A stretch of 64,000 nt of DNA from NCBI GenBank assembly GCA_049796395.1, contig JBARER010000351.1:7515-71514 (forward strand). The letters are read 5' to 3'. The first letter of the stretch is position 1, and every line of letters starts with the position of its first letter. Below are positions 19,300-28,654 of this stretch, in pieces. The notes under the pieces were generated by a model. It saw nothing but the letters and a program-made list of their open reading frames with translations. It did no database searches and had not been told where the DNA came from. Made by a program: the position numbers and the translations under genes. Origin of the DNA: BOG-931 sp049796395 (lineage in GTDB: Bacteria; Pseudomonadota; Alphaproteobacteria; Rhizobiales; Xanthobacteraceae).

Positions 19300-19788
19300 C
19301 TAACCGGCGATTTGAGCTGCGGCCGGCGCCTCACTCGCGACGACGCTTTCCAAGAGCGCCCGCAACTCTTCGGCGCGTCCGAGACCGAAAGAATTCTCAA
19401 AGTGCGCCTGCGCCGCCTGCCAAGCTCTGCTTGCCTGCCGAAGCCGCGCCATGCCGGCGGTGGTCAGCCGTATTTCCTTGCTGCGCCGATCGGATCTGCC
19501 ACTACCGATCGCGATCACGCCGTCGCGCTGCAGCGGTAAAATATTGCGGCCAAGCGTAGTGCGATCCATCACCAGCTCGGCGGCGAGCGCATTGATAGTC
19601 ATCGGTCCTTTGCGTTGCAGCCTTGCAAGAATGGAATACTGAGTCGACCGTAAGCCGCTCGGCGCCAGGAATTGATCATAGATTTGCGTGAGATGTCGCG
19701 TAGCCTGACGCAGCGCCAGGCAATTACAGGCCGCCGGATTGGTCGAAGGTATTGGCATTTGCACCATTGCAGGACTGTGGTCTTTCAT
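19300..19788 (-). CDS. MarR-family transcriptional regulator
   Basis: 162 aa from the ATG at 19788; the frame stays open further upstream but that stretch runs into the divergent MATE gene. A winged helix-turn-helix is visible: STQYSILARLQRKGPMTINA, then ELVMDRTTLGRNILPLQRDG, and a wing with GRSDRRSKEIRLTTAG. Flanking helices would form the dimer interface. MarR proteins usually repress themselves and a neighbouring efflux or degradation gene, relieved by a phenolic-type ligand. The start codon lies within an imperfect 24-base palindrome between this gene and the MATE pump, so autoregulation and control of the pump are likely. Confidence 0.88.
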   Translation of the reverse strand: MKDHSPAMVQMPIPSTNPAACNCLALRQATRHLTQIYDQFLAPSGLRSTQYSILARLQRKGPMTINALAAELVMDRTTLGRNILPLQRDGVIAIGSGRSDRRSKEIRLTTAGMARLRQASRAWQAAQAHFENSFGLGRAEELRALLESVVASEAPAAAQIAG

Positions 19789-19810
19789 ATAAGTGCATAT
19801 ACGCCTATAT
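19787..19810. promoter_or_regulatory. Candidate MarR operator (imperfect palindrome)
   Basis: A 24-base imperfect dyad runs from ATATAAGTGCAT (19787-19798) to ATACGCCTATAT (19799-19810); 9 of 12 positions per arm are symmetric, with outer ATATA/TATAT. It overlaps the marR start codon and lies 52 bases before the chosen MATE start. Size and AT-rich ends suit a MarR dimer site. Confidence 0.5.
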
Positions 19811-19861
19811 CGGCAGTCGTTCAATAGCCGCTCGCTTCCCGGTTTGGTCCGGAGCTCCCCG

Positions 19862-21331
19862 ATGTCTGTGCACAGCGTTGCATCTTCTGAAGCGTTGCCG
19901 GTGGCTGAGGCGGAATCCGCGCCCGCGGTGAAGGCCGGTTTCGATTCCCGCACTCGCGCTTTGATCGACGGACCGATTGTCGCAACGCTCATTCGCCTTG
20001 CTGCACCGAACATGCTGGTGATGCTGGCGCAAAGTTCGGTCGGCCTGGTCGAGACCTATTTCGTCGGCAAGCTCGGCACCGATGCTCTGGCTGGTGTCGC
20101 GCTGGTCTTCCCGTTGTTGATGCTCATGCAAATGATGTCGGCGGGCGCCGTGGGCGGCGGTATATCCTCGTCGATCGCCCGCGCGCTCGGCTCCGGCCGC
20201 CGCGCCGACGCGGATGCGCTGGTTTGGCATGCGCTGGTCATCGCGCTTGTCTTCGGACTGACGTTCATGGCGGCACTGCTGGGGGGCGGCAGTTGGCTCT
20301 ATGCGGCAATGGGCGGCAGCGGCGCAACATTGCAGGCTGCCAATACCTACTCGACTGTCGTGTTTACCGGCGCGATCCTGGTGTGGCTGTTCAACACGCT
20401 GAGCAATGTGATCCGCGGCACCGGCAACATGATCGTGCCGGCGCTCGTGACCTGCGCCGGCGTGATCGTACTTATTCCACTATCGCCGTGCCTCATCTTT
20501 GGCTTGGGCCCGTTTCCGCGATTGGGCGTCGCCGGCGGCGCCGTTGCGGTCGTGCTCTATTACGCCGCGGGAAGCCTGGTTCTCGCCGGCTATTTGCGAT
20601 CCGGCCGCAGTATCGTGCAATTGGCGTTTGGCGGCATCACATTTCGCTGGTCGCTGTTTGCCGACATATTGCGGGTGGGCTTGGTCGCGGCCTTGATCAC
20701 CGTTCAAACCAATTTGACCATCGCGATTGCCACCGGCCTTGTCGGCTCCTTCGGCCCAGCGGCGATCGCCGGCTACGGCACCGGCTCGCGGCTCGAATAT
20801 CTCCTGATCCCGCTCGTGTTCGGAATGGGCGGCCCGCTCGTCGCCATGGTCGGAACGAATATCGGCGCCGGCCGACGCGATCGCGCTATGCGTGTGGCTT
20901 GGATCGGCGCCGCGATCGCCGCCGGACTTTGCGAGGTGATCGGCTCTGCGGCGGCGACCGCACCACGCGCGTGGCTGTCGCTCTTCGGCACTGCGCCGGC
21001 GATGATCGACGCGGGGTCGCGCTACCTGCACACGGTCGGGCCGGTTTACGGGCTATTCGGTCTCGGCATGGCGCTTTATTTCGCTTCGCAAGGCGCCGGT
21101 CGCCTGTTGTGGCCGCTGATCGCCAATATGGCGCGGCTTGTGATCGCGGCCGGCGGCGGCTTTATCGCCTTGCGCCTGACCGGTAATCTGACCGGTGTAT
21201 TCGCCGCGCTGGCCGTAGCGCTCGCCGCATTCGGCCTGATTAACGCGGTCGCCGTCGCACGCGGCGTCTGGTTCGAGGATGGCCGCCGTCACTTCTCTGC
21301 CGTGCCGCCACGGGAGCACGTGAAACAATGA
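19862..21331 (+). CDS. MATE-family multidrug/Na+ or H+ antiporter
   Basis: 489 aa from the ATG at 19862; an upstream in-frame start at 19793 would lie inside the putative operator. About 12 hydrophobic segments form two similar halves of six. Typical MATE sequences occur at the start of the first half (PIVATLIRLAAPNMLVMLAQ then VGLVETYFVGKLGTDALAGV) and in the second (IAGYGTGSRLEYLLIPLVFG). It exports cationic or aromatic compounds. Divergent from the marR gene, and its stop overlaps the next gene (ATGA), so it probably leads an operon with the MaoC-like gene. Confidence 0.92.
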   Translation: MSVHSVASSEALPVAEAESAPAVKAGFDSRTRALIDGPIVATLIRLAAPNMLVMLAQSSVGLVETYFVGKLGTDALAGVALVFPLLMLMQMMSAGAVGGGISSSIARALGSGRRADADALVWHALVIALVFGLTFMAALLGGGSWLYAAMGGSGATLQAANTYSTVVFTGAILVWLFNTLSNVIRGTGNMIVPALVTCAGVIVLIPLSPCLIFGLGPFPRLGVAGGAVAVVLYYAAGSLVLAGYLRSGRSIVQLAFGGITFRWSLFADILRVGLVAALITVQTNLTIAIATGLVGSFGPAAIAGYGTGSRLEYLLIPLVFGMGGPLVAMVGTNIGAGRRDRAMRVAWIGAAIAAGLCEVIGSAAATAPRAWLSLFGTAPAMIDAGSRYLHTVGPVYGLFGLGMALYFASQGAGRLLWPLIANMARLVIAAGGGFIALRLTGNLTGVFAALAVALAAFGLINAVAVARGVWFEDGRRHFSAVPPREHVKQ

Positions 21332-21798
21332 CTGTGCGCTATTTGGACGACTTCGCTCCGGGACAAGTGTTCAAGACCGGCACTATCCGGGTCGACAAGG
21401 AAGATATTTTCGCGTTTGCGCGGCAGTTCGATCCGCAGCCGTTCCATATCGACGAAGCAGCAGCACGCAACTCGCCTTTCCAGGGCCTCGCCGCCAGCGG
21501 CTGGCACACGGCAGCGCTGACCATGCGTCTGATGGTCGACGGCGAGTTCAAACCGGCAGGCGGCATTCTCGGCGTCGGCTTCGACGAACTGAACTGGCCG
21601 CGCGCGGTGCGGCCTGGCGATGAACTGCACGCCGCAAGCGAAATCCTCGACGTGCGGCCGTCGAAGTCGCGCCCTGACCGCGGCATGCTCCGCGTTCGCA
21701 CGACGACGTTCAACCAAAACGACGAGGCGGTCATGATGTTCACCGGCAATCTTCTGGTGCCGAGACGCCCGTCACCCTCTCAAAACGGACAAAGCTGA
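21328..21798 (+). CDS. MaoC-family (R)-specific enoyl-CoA hydratase-like protein
   Basis: 156 aa, single hot-dog domain. The hydratase motif is present: DPQPFHIDEAAARNSPFQG gives Asp35 and His40, followed by ASGWHTAAL, which matches the active-site region of MaoC/(R)-hydratases. It would hydrate a trans-2-enoyl-CoA or related acid thioester. ATGA overlap with the MATE gene and a TGATG overlap with the following reductase gene show tight coupling. Confidence 0.9.
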   Translation: MTVRYLDDFAPGQVFKTGTIRVDKEDIFAFARQFDPQPFHIDEAAARNSPFQGLAASGWHTAALTMRLMVDGEFKPAGGILGVGFDELNWPRAVRPGDELHAASEILDVRPSKSRPDRGMLRVRTTTFNQNDEAVMMFTGNLLVPRRPSPSQNGQS

Positions 21799-22742
21799 TG
21801 CGTATTCTCGTGGTCGGTGCCGGCGCAATCGGCGGCTATTTCGGCGGCAGGCTGTTGCAGGCTGGCCGCGACGTGACGTTCCTGGTGCGGCCGCGCCGGG
21901 CAACGCAATTGGCGAAGACCGGTCTGGTGATCCGCAGTCCGGTCGGTGACCTGACGCTGCCCAACCCGCCGATGGTGATGGCGGACGCGATTTCGGCGCC
22001 CTACGATCTCGTCCTTCTCAGCTGCAAGGCCTATGACCTCCCCGGAGCTGCCGACTCTTTTGCACCGGCGCTTGGGCCGGACAGCGCCATTTTGCCATTG
22101 CTCAACGGCATGGCGCATCTGGATTACCTCAAGGGACGGTTCGGCGAGGACAAAGTGCTCGGTGGTCAATGCGTGATATCGGCCACACTCGACGCCGAAG
22201 GCCGCGTCCTTCATCTGTTGGAGACGCACAGCCTCTCCTTTGGCGAATTGAACGGCGCCGTCTCACCTCGCGCCGAGGCGATCGCCGCGGCCTTTGCGGA
22301 CGCCAAATTCGACCCCAGGCTGAGCACGGCGATCCTGCAGGAAATGTGGGAGAAATGGGTGTTCATCGCGGCGACCGCCGCGGCGACATGCCTGATGCGC
22401 GCCACTGTGGGTGACATCGTTGCCGCCGGTGCCGTCGATCTGCCGCAGCGGCTGTTCGACGAATGCGCGGCAATCGCCACGGCGCACGGGTTCGAGCCGC
22501 GCGAAGCGAGCCGTACGCGCAATCTGGCCATGCTGACCACGCCGGGCTCGAGGCTCGCAGCCTCGATGCTGCGGGACATCGAGCGCGGCGCGCCGATCGA
22601 AGCCGACCACATTGTCGGCGATTTGCTGCAGCGCGGCGCGAACCTCGGCAAGGATTTTCCGCTGTTGCGCATCGCCTATGCGCATTTAAAGGCCTACGAG
22701 GCGCGGCGGCGGCGCGAAACCGCGACAGCGTCGGCGGCCTGA
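21798..22742 (+). CDS. panE: 2-dehydropantoate 2-reductase family protein
   Basis: 314 aa, normal length. The NADPH site is the N-terminal VVGAGAIGGYFGGRL. Active-site Lys residues are visible in LLSCKAYDL and EMWEKWVFI, and the C-terminal all-helical domain carries EADHIVGDLLQRG, which includes the Asn/Glu-type substrate region of the family. It would reduce ketopantoate to pantoate for coenzyme A synthesis, but many genomes hold PanE paralogs with other 2-oxoacid substrates, and the context (MATE, MaoC) does not argue for pantothenate synthesis. Confidence 0.85.
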   Translation: MRILVVGAGAIGGYFGGRLLQAGRDVTFLVRPRRATQLAKTGLVIRSPVGDLTLPNPPMVMADAISAPYDLVLLSCKAYDLPGAADSFAPALGPDSAILPLLNGMAHLDYLKGRFGEDKVLGGQCVISATLDAEGRVLHLLETHSLSFGELNGAVSPRAEAIAAAFADAKFDPRLSTAILQEMWEKWVFIAATAAATCLMRATVGDIVAAGAVDLPQRLFDECAAIATAHGFEPREASRTRNLAMLTTPGSRLAASMLRDIERGAPIEADHIVGDLLQRGANLGKDFPLLRIAYAHLKAYEARRRRETATASAA

Positions 22743-22791
22743 CTGGCACTTTCGCGGCAACCCATTATTATTCCGCGAAAGGAGAGCAAAA

Positions 22792-23031
22792 ATGGTCAAG
22801 GTCACCTATCATATTGTCCGGCACGAGGACGGCTGGGCCTATCAGGTCAATGGGGTATTTTCCGAAGCCTTTCCGACGCACGACGCGGCCCGAAAGGCCG
22901 CGCAACGCGCCGCTCAAGAGCAACACGTGCCGGGCGATACCCGCACCATCTCGTGGGAAGACGCGAACGGCCAATGGCACGAAGAGACGGCACGCGGTGA
23001 TGACCGGCCCGACACCGACGTCGAAGGCTGA
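22792..23031 (+). CDS. DUF2188 small protein
   Basis: 79 aa with a strong ribosome site (AAAGGAGAGC). The sequence follows the DUF2188 pattern: a short beta-strand start with W (HEDGWAYQVNG), a segment with THDAARKAAQRAA, then IAWEDANGQWH-like text (ISWEDANGQWHEE). These small soluble proteins are of unknown function and frequent in rhizobia. It sits 20 bases before the MFS gene and may be co-transcribed. Confidence 0.8.
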   Translation: MVKVTYHIVRHEDGWAYQVNGVFSEAFPTHDAARKAAQRAAQEQHVPGDTRTISWEDANGQWHEETARGDDRPDTDVEG

Positions 23032-23051
23032 GTACGCCCGGAGGAACGACA

Positions 23052-24296
23052 ATGCTCGAAGCCTTGTCAGGATGGACTAAAGAACAAAAGCACGTCGTCG
23101 CCGCGACCTTTCTGGGCTGGACGCTCGACGCGTTCGACTTCTTCCTTATGGTGTTCGTGCTGAAAGACATCGCCCACGAGTTCAACACTCAGATCACCGA
23201 CGTCACCATCGCGATCCTCCTGACCTTGGCAATGCGGCCGGTGGGTGCCTACATTTTTGGCCGCGCCGCCGACCGCTGGGGCCGCAGGCCGACTTTGATG
23301 GTCGACGTGCTGCTGTACTCGGCCATCGAATTTGCATCCGGATTCGCGCCGAACCTGATAACACTTCTTATCCTGCGCGCCGTCTTCGGCATCGCCATGG
23401 GCGGCGAATGGGGCGTCGGCGCTTCGCTCACCATGGAATCGATCCCGCCGAAAGCGCGCGGCTTCGTATCGGGATTGCTGCAATCCGGCTATCCGACGGG
23501 CTATTTCCTCGCCTCGATCATTTACGGCCTGTTCTTTCAGTATATCGGCTGGCGCGGCATGTTCATGGTCGGCGTCATACCGGCATTGCTGGTGTTCTAT
23601 ATTCGTCGCAGCGTTCCAGAATCGCCGTCGTGGCGTCCGACGACGACACGCAGCAATACGCTTGCCGTCATTCGCTCGCATTGGCAGCTTGGCATCTATG
23701 CCGTGCTGTTGATGACGGCGTTCAACTTCTTCAGTCACGGCACCCAGGACCTTTATCCGACCTTCCTGCAGGTCCAGCACCACATGTCTGCGCATGAAAC
23801 GAGCCTGATCGCGGTGATTTACAACATCGGGGCCATCGTCGGCGGACTGTCGTTCGGTTCGATGTCGGAACGGTTCGGCCGGCGGCGCATGATTATCATC
23901 GCGGCGGTGCTTTCGCTCTTCGTCCTGCCGCTGTGGGCCTTTGCCACGACGGCGATCTGGCTCGCGGTGGGCGCATTCCTGATGCAGGTCACGGTGCAAG
24001 GCGCCTGGGGCGTCATTCCCGCGCACCTGAACGAATTGTCGCCCGACGACGCGCGCGGCACGTTTCCGGGCTTCGTCTACCAGCTCGGCAATCTCATCGC
24101 TTCGGTCAACGCCACGCTGCAAGCCGAAATTGCCACGCATTACGGCGGCAACTACGCGATCGCACTGGCGGCCGTCGCCGGCACGGTTGCGGTGGCAATC
24201 GTGGTCCTCAGCGCCGTCGGCACCGAAGCGAAAGGCGTGGCATTCGGAAACGGCGGCCCCAGCGGCGGTCGCACCGCCCTAAATCCCGCTATGTGA
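23052..24296 (+). CDS. MFS transporter, SHS (sialate/lactate:H+ symporter)-like
   Basis: 414 aa with 12 predicted membrane helices. Signature text is present: FLGWTLDAFDFFLMVFVL in helix 1, the MFS loop motif GRAADRWGRRPTLM between helices 2 and 3, and RAVFGIAMGGEWGVGASLTM in helix 4. The WTLDAFDFF and GGEWGVG motifs match carboxylate/sialate symporters of the SHS family. A monocarboxylate or dicarboxylate substrate would fit the malic-enzyme gene next door. The ribosome site GGAGGAACGAC is very good. Confidence 0.85.
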   Translation: MLEALSGWTKEQKHVVAATFLGWTLDAFDFFLMVFVLKDIAHEFNTQITDVTIAILLTLAMRPVGAYIFGRAADRWGRRPTLMVDVLLYSAIEFASGFAPNLITLLILRAVFGIAMGGEWGVGASLTMESIPPKARGFVSGLLQSGYPTGYFLASIIYGLFFQYIGWRGMFMVGVIPALLVFYIRRSVPESPSWRPTTTRSNTLAVIRSHWQLGIYAVLLMTAFNFFSHGTQDLYPTFLQVQHHMSAHETSLIAVIYNIGAIVGGLSFGSMSERFGRRRMIIIAAVLSLFVLPLWAFATTAIWLAVGAFLMQVTVQGAWGVIPAHLNELSPDDARGTFPGFVYQLGNLIASVNATLQAEIATHYGGNYAIALAAVAGTVAVAIVVLSAVGTEAKGVAFGNGGPSGGRTALNPAM

Positions 24297-24367
24297 CGCG
24301 GTTGTCGCAAAAGTCCTATTGAACGGTCCGGCTGGCTTGTATCCTGTGGCCGGTTGGGACCGGGAGC

Positions 24368-26065
24368 ATGAACAGGAAAGACCCGCGCTACGTCGAGACG
24401 GCGCTGAGCGGCTATGAGCTGCTCAACGACCCGCTGCTCAATAAAGGCACCGCCTTCAGCGAAGACGAGCGCGATGCCTTCGACCTGCATGGGCTCCTGC
24501 CGCCGCATGTCGCGGAGCTGGACTATCAGGTCAAACGCCGGCTCGATGCGTTCCGCGCTCTCGGCAGCGACATCCAGCGCTACGTGTTTCTGCGCGGCCT
24601 GCAGGATACCAACGAAACCCTGTTCTACGCGCTGTTGACGCGAAATATCGAAGAGATGATGCCTGTCGTCTATACGCCGACGGTCGGCCTCGGCTGCGAG
24701 CTGTTCAGCCACATTTTCCGCAAGCCGCGCGGCCTGTTTTTGAGCCTTCCGCACAAGGAGCTCATTCGCCGTATCCTCGATCATCCCCGCTTCGACGGCG
24801 TCGAAGCAATTGTCGTAAGCGACGGCGAACGCATTCTCGGCCTCGGCGACCAGGGCGCCGGCGGCATGGGCATTCCGATCGGCAAGCTGTCGCTCTACAC
24901 GGGCTGCGCCGGCTTGCATCCCTCGACGACGTTGCCGATTCTCCTGGACGTCGGCACCGACAATGAGCAGCACCTTGCCGATCCGATTTATATCGGCTGG
25001 CAGCATGAGCGCGTCCGCGGCGCCGCGTACGACGACTTCATCGAGACTTTCGTGACCGCGGTTCGCGAGCGCTGGCCGCACGTACTCCTGCACTGGGAGG
25101 ATTTCGCGCTACGCAACGCCAACCGCCTACTGGCGCGCTATCGCGACAGCCTGTGCACCTTCAATGACGACATTCAGGGCACGGCGGCGATCGCCGTGGG
25201 CACGCTGTTGAGCGCCATCAACGTCACCGGCGTTGCATTGTGCGACCAGCGTATCGCCGTGCTTGGCGGCGGCTCCGCCGGCACAGGCATCTGCGCGCTG
25301 CTCAAGCGCGCCATGGTCGAGGCCGGCTTGGGCGAGCGCGAGGCCCGCAGCCGCTTTTATATCGTCGACCGCCAAGGATTGCTGATCGAGGGCATGACTG
25401 ATCTGCAATCGTTTCAAGCCCCGTTCGCGCAAAGCCGCGATGGTATCGCCGATTGGACACTCGAATCTTCCGGCTGGATCGGCATTGCCGACGTCGTCGC
25501 CAATGCCCGGCCGACCGTTCTCATCGGCACCTCCGGCCAGCCCGGCGCATTTTCGCAAAGCGTGGTGCGCGCCATGGCGGAAAATATGGACCGGCCGGTC
25601 ATCTTTCCGCTGTCGAACCCGACGGACCGCGCCGAGGCTACTCCGCATGATCTCGACGCGTGGACGCAAGGACGCGCCGTCATCGGCACCGGCAGTCCAT
25701 TTCCGCCGCTCATGCGGAATGGCAAGAGCTTCCGCGTCGATCAGACCAATAACGCCTACGTCTATCCGGGCATCGGGCTTGGCGTCATCGCCGCCGACGC
25801 GCGGCGAATTTCTGACGGCATGTTCCTCGCCGCCGCCAGAACCATCGCGGAATTTTCGCCGGCGGCGCAAGATGTGAATGCCAATCTCTTGCCGCCGCTA
25901 GTCGACATCCGCCAGCTCTCGTTTCGCGTGGCGCTCGCTGTCGCGAAACAGGCACAGGCCGAGGGTCTCGCCGATCACTTGCCGGACGAAATCCTCGCCG
26001 GTGCAGTGCGCAACAAAATGTGGGAGCCGCTCTATGCCCGCTATCGGCGGCTCTCCAACGCTTGA
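24368..26065 (+). CDS. maeA: NAD-dependent malic enzyme
   Basis: 565 aa, the size of the SfcA/MaeA type (not the 760-aa MaeB fusion). Visible landmarks: VVYTPTVGLGCELF near residue 100 (catalytic Tyr), LGLGDQGAGGMGIPIGKLSLYTGCAG near 160-185 (catalytic Lys), FNDDIQGTAAIAVG near 265 (metal-binding Asp pair) and the dinucleotide site VLGGGSAGTGI near 298. SNPTDRAEATP and PGIGLGVI are also conserved. It converts malate to pyruvate with CO2 and NADH. No obvious operon partner besides the upstream MFS transporter. Confidence 0.95.
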   Translation: MNRKDPRYVETALSGYELLNDPLLNKGTAFSEDERDAFDLHGLLPPHVAELDYQVKRRLDAFRALGSDIQRYVFLRGLQDTNETLFYALLTRNIEEMMPVVYTPTVGLGCELFSHIFRKPRGLFLSLPHKELIRRILDHPRFDGVEAIVVSDGERILGLGDQGAGGMGIPIGKLSLYTGCAGLHPSTTLPILLDVGTDNEQHLADPIYIGWQHERVRGAAYDDFIETFVTAVRERWPHVLLHWEDFALRNANRLLARYRDSLCTFNDDIQGTAAIAVGTLLSAINVTGVALCDQRIAVLGGGSAGTGICALLKRAMVEAGLGEREARSRFYIVDRQGLLIEGMTDLQSFQAPFAQSRDGIADWTLESSGWIGIADVVANARPTVLIGTSGQPGAFSQSVVRAMAENMDRPVIFPLSNPTDRAEATPHDLDAWTQGRAVIGTGSPFPPLMRNGKSFRVDQTNNAYVYPGIGLGVIAADARRISDGMFLAAARTIAEFSPAAQDVNANLLPPLVDIRQLSFRVALAVAKQAQAEGLADHLPDEILAGAVRNKMWEPLYARYRRLSNA

Positions 26066-26245
26066 GCAATACGGCGGAAATCCCACGAAAAATGCGAAGT
26101 TGAGGATTTCGACGCGAAGACCGTGCTCCAGTTTAGAATTAGAAGAATTATCTTCGGCGACCAAGATGCATTTTTCGCTTGGCGCACGAATTTAAGCTTG
26201 CTAGCAAATTATTGAAATATCTATAGTTTTTTATGGTTCTAAACT
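26066..26245. other. AT-rich region before the TonB receptor, with Irr/Fur-like half-sites
   Basis: This is the most AT-rich intergenic stretch in the window. It contains TTTAGAA at 26132-26138 and TTCTAAA at 26237-26243, the two halves of the rhizobial iron-control (Irr-box) palindrome, but they are about 100 bases apart, so neither is a full site. The second half-site is preceded by TTTTTTATGG, a poor left arm. Iron control is possible but not shown. Confidence 0.3.
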
Positions 26246-28654
26246 GTGTCCAGCCGCTTCCCGACGCCGCAATTTTTCAATGCGCGAATCTCGCGGCGCG
26301 AACGCAGGTTCCGCCATGAGGCGGCGATCTGCGCAGTCGCCGTCGCGATCGGCTTGACCAGTGTCCATAAAGTCTATGCGCAAGCGCAACAGCCGTCGAC
26401 CTCGCAGGATCAAGAAGCTCCGGCGCAGCAGGTAACGCCGCAATCGTCCGCGACCGCACCCCCCGCCGCGACGGCCGCAGCGCCAATTGCACCCGCCGCT
26501 CGTCGAACCCAGTTGCCGCAAATCACGGTCAACGCACCGAAACAAAAGCCAAAGACGGTACAACGGCGCACGCCGCAAGCGCCCCCGACTGTTGCGGCAA
26601 CAATTAATCCGACGACGGCCGCCGAAAGAGCGCTCGACGCCAAGATGACCGGGCTCGATCAGGCCCGCAACAATCTGCTGCCCACTATCGGCGCTTCGGC
26701 CTCGACCATCAGCCGCAGCGCGATCGAGAGATTGCCGCAAGGCGACAATACGCCGATCGACAAAGTTATCCTCCAACTGCCGGGCGTGTCCTACGATTCG
26801 GCAGTCTCCAATCCTTCTTTCCATGTCCGCGGCGAATACGCCAACGTGCAAATCCGGATCAACGGCGTCGTCTTGCCCGAGGGCGTTTCGGCTCTCGGTC
26901 CGTTCCTCGACACCAATTTCATCGGCAACATGTCGCTTCTGACCGGTTCGTTGCCGGCCGAATACGGCTTGCGCACCGCCGGCGTTCTCGACATCACCAG
27001 CCGGGCCTTTGCCGCACCAAGCGGCGAAGTCGGCCTCTATGGCGGCAGCCGGCAGACGTTCACGCCTAGCTTCGATTATGGCAGAGGAGTCGGCAACTCG
27101 GAGTATTTTGTCTCGGCGCGCGGCAATTGGAACGGCCTTGGCCTGGAAAATCCAACGCCGGGTTTAAACGCGATCCATGACGAAACCCAGCAAGGCCAGT
27201 TCTTCGGTTATGCCTCGACGCTACTCGACGAATCGACTCGGTTCAGCGTGATCTCGGCGGCATCCTACAGCGCGTTCCAAATTCCGAACACTCCCGGCCA
27301 GACGCCGCTGGGCGATTTTGGCCCCGCAACTTTGGATTCAACGGCGATCAACGAAAACGAATACGACTCCTACTACATGACAATGGCGTCGCTACAAAAA
27401 CACGGCACCGATGGCGATGCGCAACTCGCCGTCTATTCGCGCTACGCCGAAGTTCACTTCGTCCCAGACATATTAAACGACTTGGCATTCAACGACGTCG
27501 CCTCCGACGTCATACGGCAAAGCACGCTGACCGGCATGCAGGGCGATGGGTCGTATATCGTTAACGATCAACACACGCTGCGGGCCGGATTCGCGGTGAC
27601 TGGCGAGCAAACCAACGTCACCAACGCGTCGACGGTGCTGCCTCTTGATGCCATGGGCAACCCACTGCCGACCCCGGAAGCAATCACCGATCAAGCCTCG
27701 CTGCTCGGCTGGAATATCGGCACTTACATTCAGGACGAATGGAAGCTGACGAACCAATTGACGGTGAATATGGGCCTGCGCTTCGATCAACTATATCAGT
27801 TTGTCGATGCCAACCAGTTCAGCCCCCGTTTCGCCATCGTCTATAAGCCATTCGAAGGCACCACCATTCATGCCGGCTACGCGCGCTATTTCACGCCGCC
27901 GTACCAAGCACAAGCCACACAATCGAATATCGCTCTGTTCGCCAACACCACCAATCAACCGGATATTCCGATTGCCGATCCGGTCAAGCCTGAGCGCTCG
28001 AACTATTTCGATGCCGGCATCGATCAAACGGTGCTGCCCGGTCTCACCATTGGACTGGACGCGTATTACAAGGAAGCGAAGGACATGCTCGACGACGGCC
28101 AGTTCGGCTCGGCCCTCGTGCTGACGCAATTCAATTATGCCCGCGGCTACAGCGAAGGCGCTGAATTTAAGCTCAAATATCAAGAAGGCAATTTCAACGC
28201 CTACGCCAACTTCGCCTACAATATAACAAGAGCGATCGACGTGGAATCAAACCAATACCTTATCGATATGGCCGATTACGAGTATCTGCTCCACAATTAT
28301 CACTACACCGACGACATGCAGCGAACGACCGGCTCGGCCGGTGTATCGTATCGCATCTACGATACGACGCTGACCGCGGACATGATTTACGGCGGCGGCC
28401 TGCGCACCGGCGACCTCGAAGATAACGGCGTCCCGCCCAATTCGGAGCACACGACGCCCTATGCGGTCATCAACACCGGCATCGCACACGACTTCAAATG
28501 GTCGCCAGACTACAAACCGCTTACTGTGCGCTTCGACGTCGTCAACCTGTTCGATCAGATCTATGAACTGCGCACTGGTTCCGGCATCGGGGAGTTCGCT
28601 CCGCAATACGGCGCGCGCCGCGGCTACTATGTCGGGCTATCGCAAAAATTATGA
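26246..28654 (+). CDS. TonB-dependent outer-membrane receptor
   Basis: 802 aa from a GTG; no in-frame ATG exists near the N-terminus. A signal sequence (AICAVAVAIGLTSVHKVYAQA) is followed by about 90 residues rich in Ala, Pro, Gln and Thr, then LPQITVNAPKQ, a plausible TonB box. The plug domain spans about 125-235 (LPQGDNTPIDKVILQLPGVS, then FHVRGEYANVQIRINGV). The barrel ends in a C-terminal aromatic strand (GYYVGLSQKL). Barrel text such as DEWKLTNQLTVNMGLRFDQ and NYFDAGIDQTVLPGLTIGLD is typical. Substrate unknown; there is no siderophore or vitamin gene next to it, and no heme motif seen. The Pro-rich N-terminal linker is longer than usual. Confidence 0.92.
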   Translation: MSSRFPTPQFFNARISRRERRFRHEAAICAVAVAIGLTSVHKVYAQAQQPSTSQDQEAPAQQVTPQSSATAPPAATAAAPIAPAARRTQLPQITVNAPKQKPKTVQRRTPQAPPTVAATINPTTAAERALDAKMTGLDQARNNLLPTIGASASTISRSAIERLPQGDNTPIDKVILQLPGVSYDSAVSNPSFHVRGEYANVQIRINGVVLPEGVSALGPFLDTNFIGNMSLLTGSLPAEYGLRTAGVLDITSRAFAAPSGEVGLYGGSRQTFTPSFDYGRGVGNSEYFVSARGNWNGLGLENPTPGLNAIHDETQQGQFFGYASTLLDESTRFSVISAASYSAFQIPNTPGQTPLGDFGPATLDSTAINENEYDSYYMTMASLQKHGTDGDAQLAVYSRYAEVHFVPDILNDLAFNDVASDVIRQSTLTGMQGDGSYIVNDQHTLRAGFAVTGEQTNVTNASTVLPLDAMGNPLPTPEAITDQASLLGWNIGTYIQDEWKLTNQLTVNMGLRFDQLYQFVDANQFSPRFAIVYKPFEGTTIHAGYARYFTPPYQAQATQSNIALFANTTNQPDIPIADPVKPERSNYFDAGIDQTVLPGLTIGLDAYYKEAKDMLDDGQFGSALVLTQFNYARGYSEGAEFKLKYQEGNFNAYANFAYNITRAIDVESNQYLIDMADYEYLLHNYHYTDDMQRTTGSAGVSYRIYDTTLTADMIYGGGLRTGDLEDNGVPPNSEHTTPYAVINTGIAHDFKWSPDYKPLTVRFDVVNLFDQIYELRTGSGIGEFAPQYGARRGYYVGLSQKL

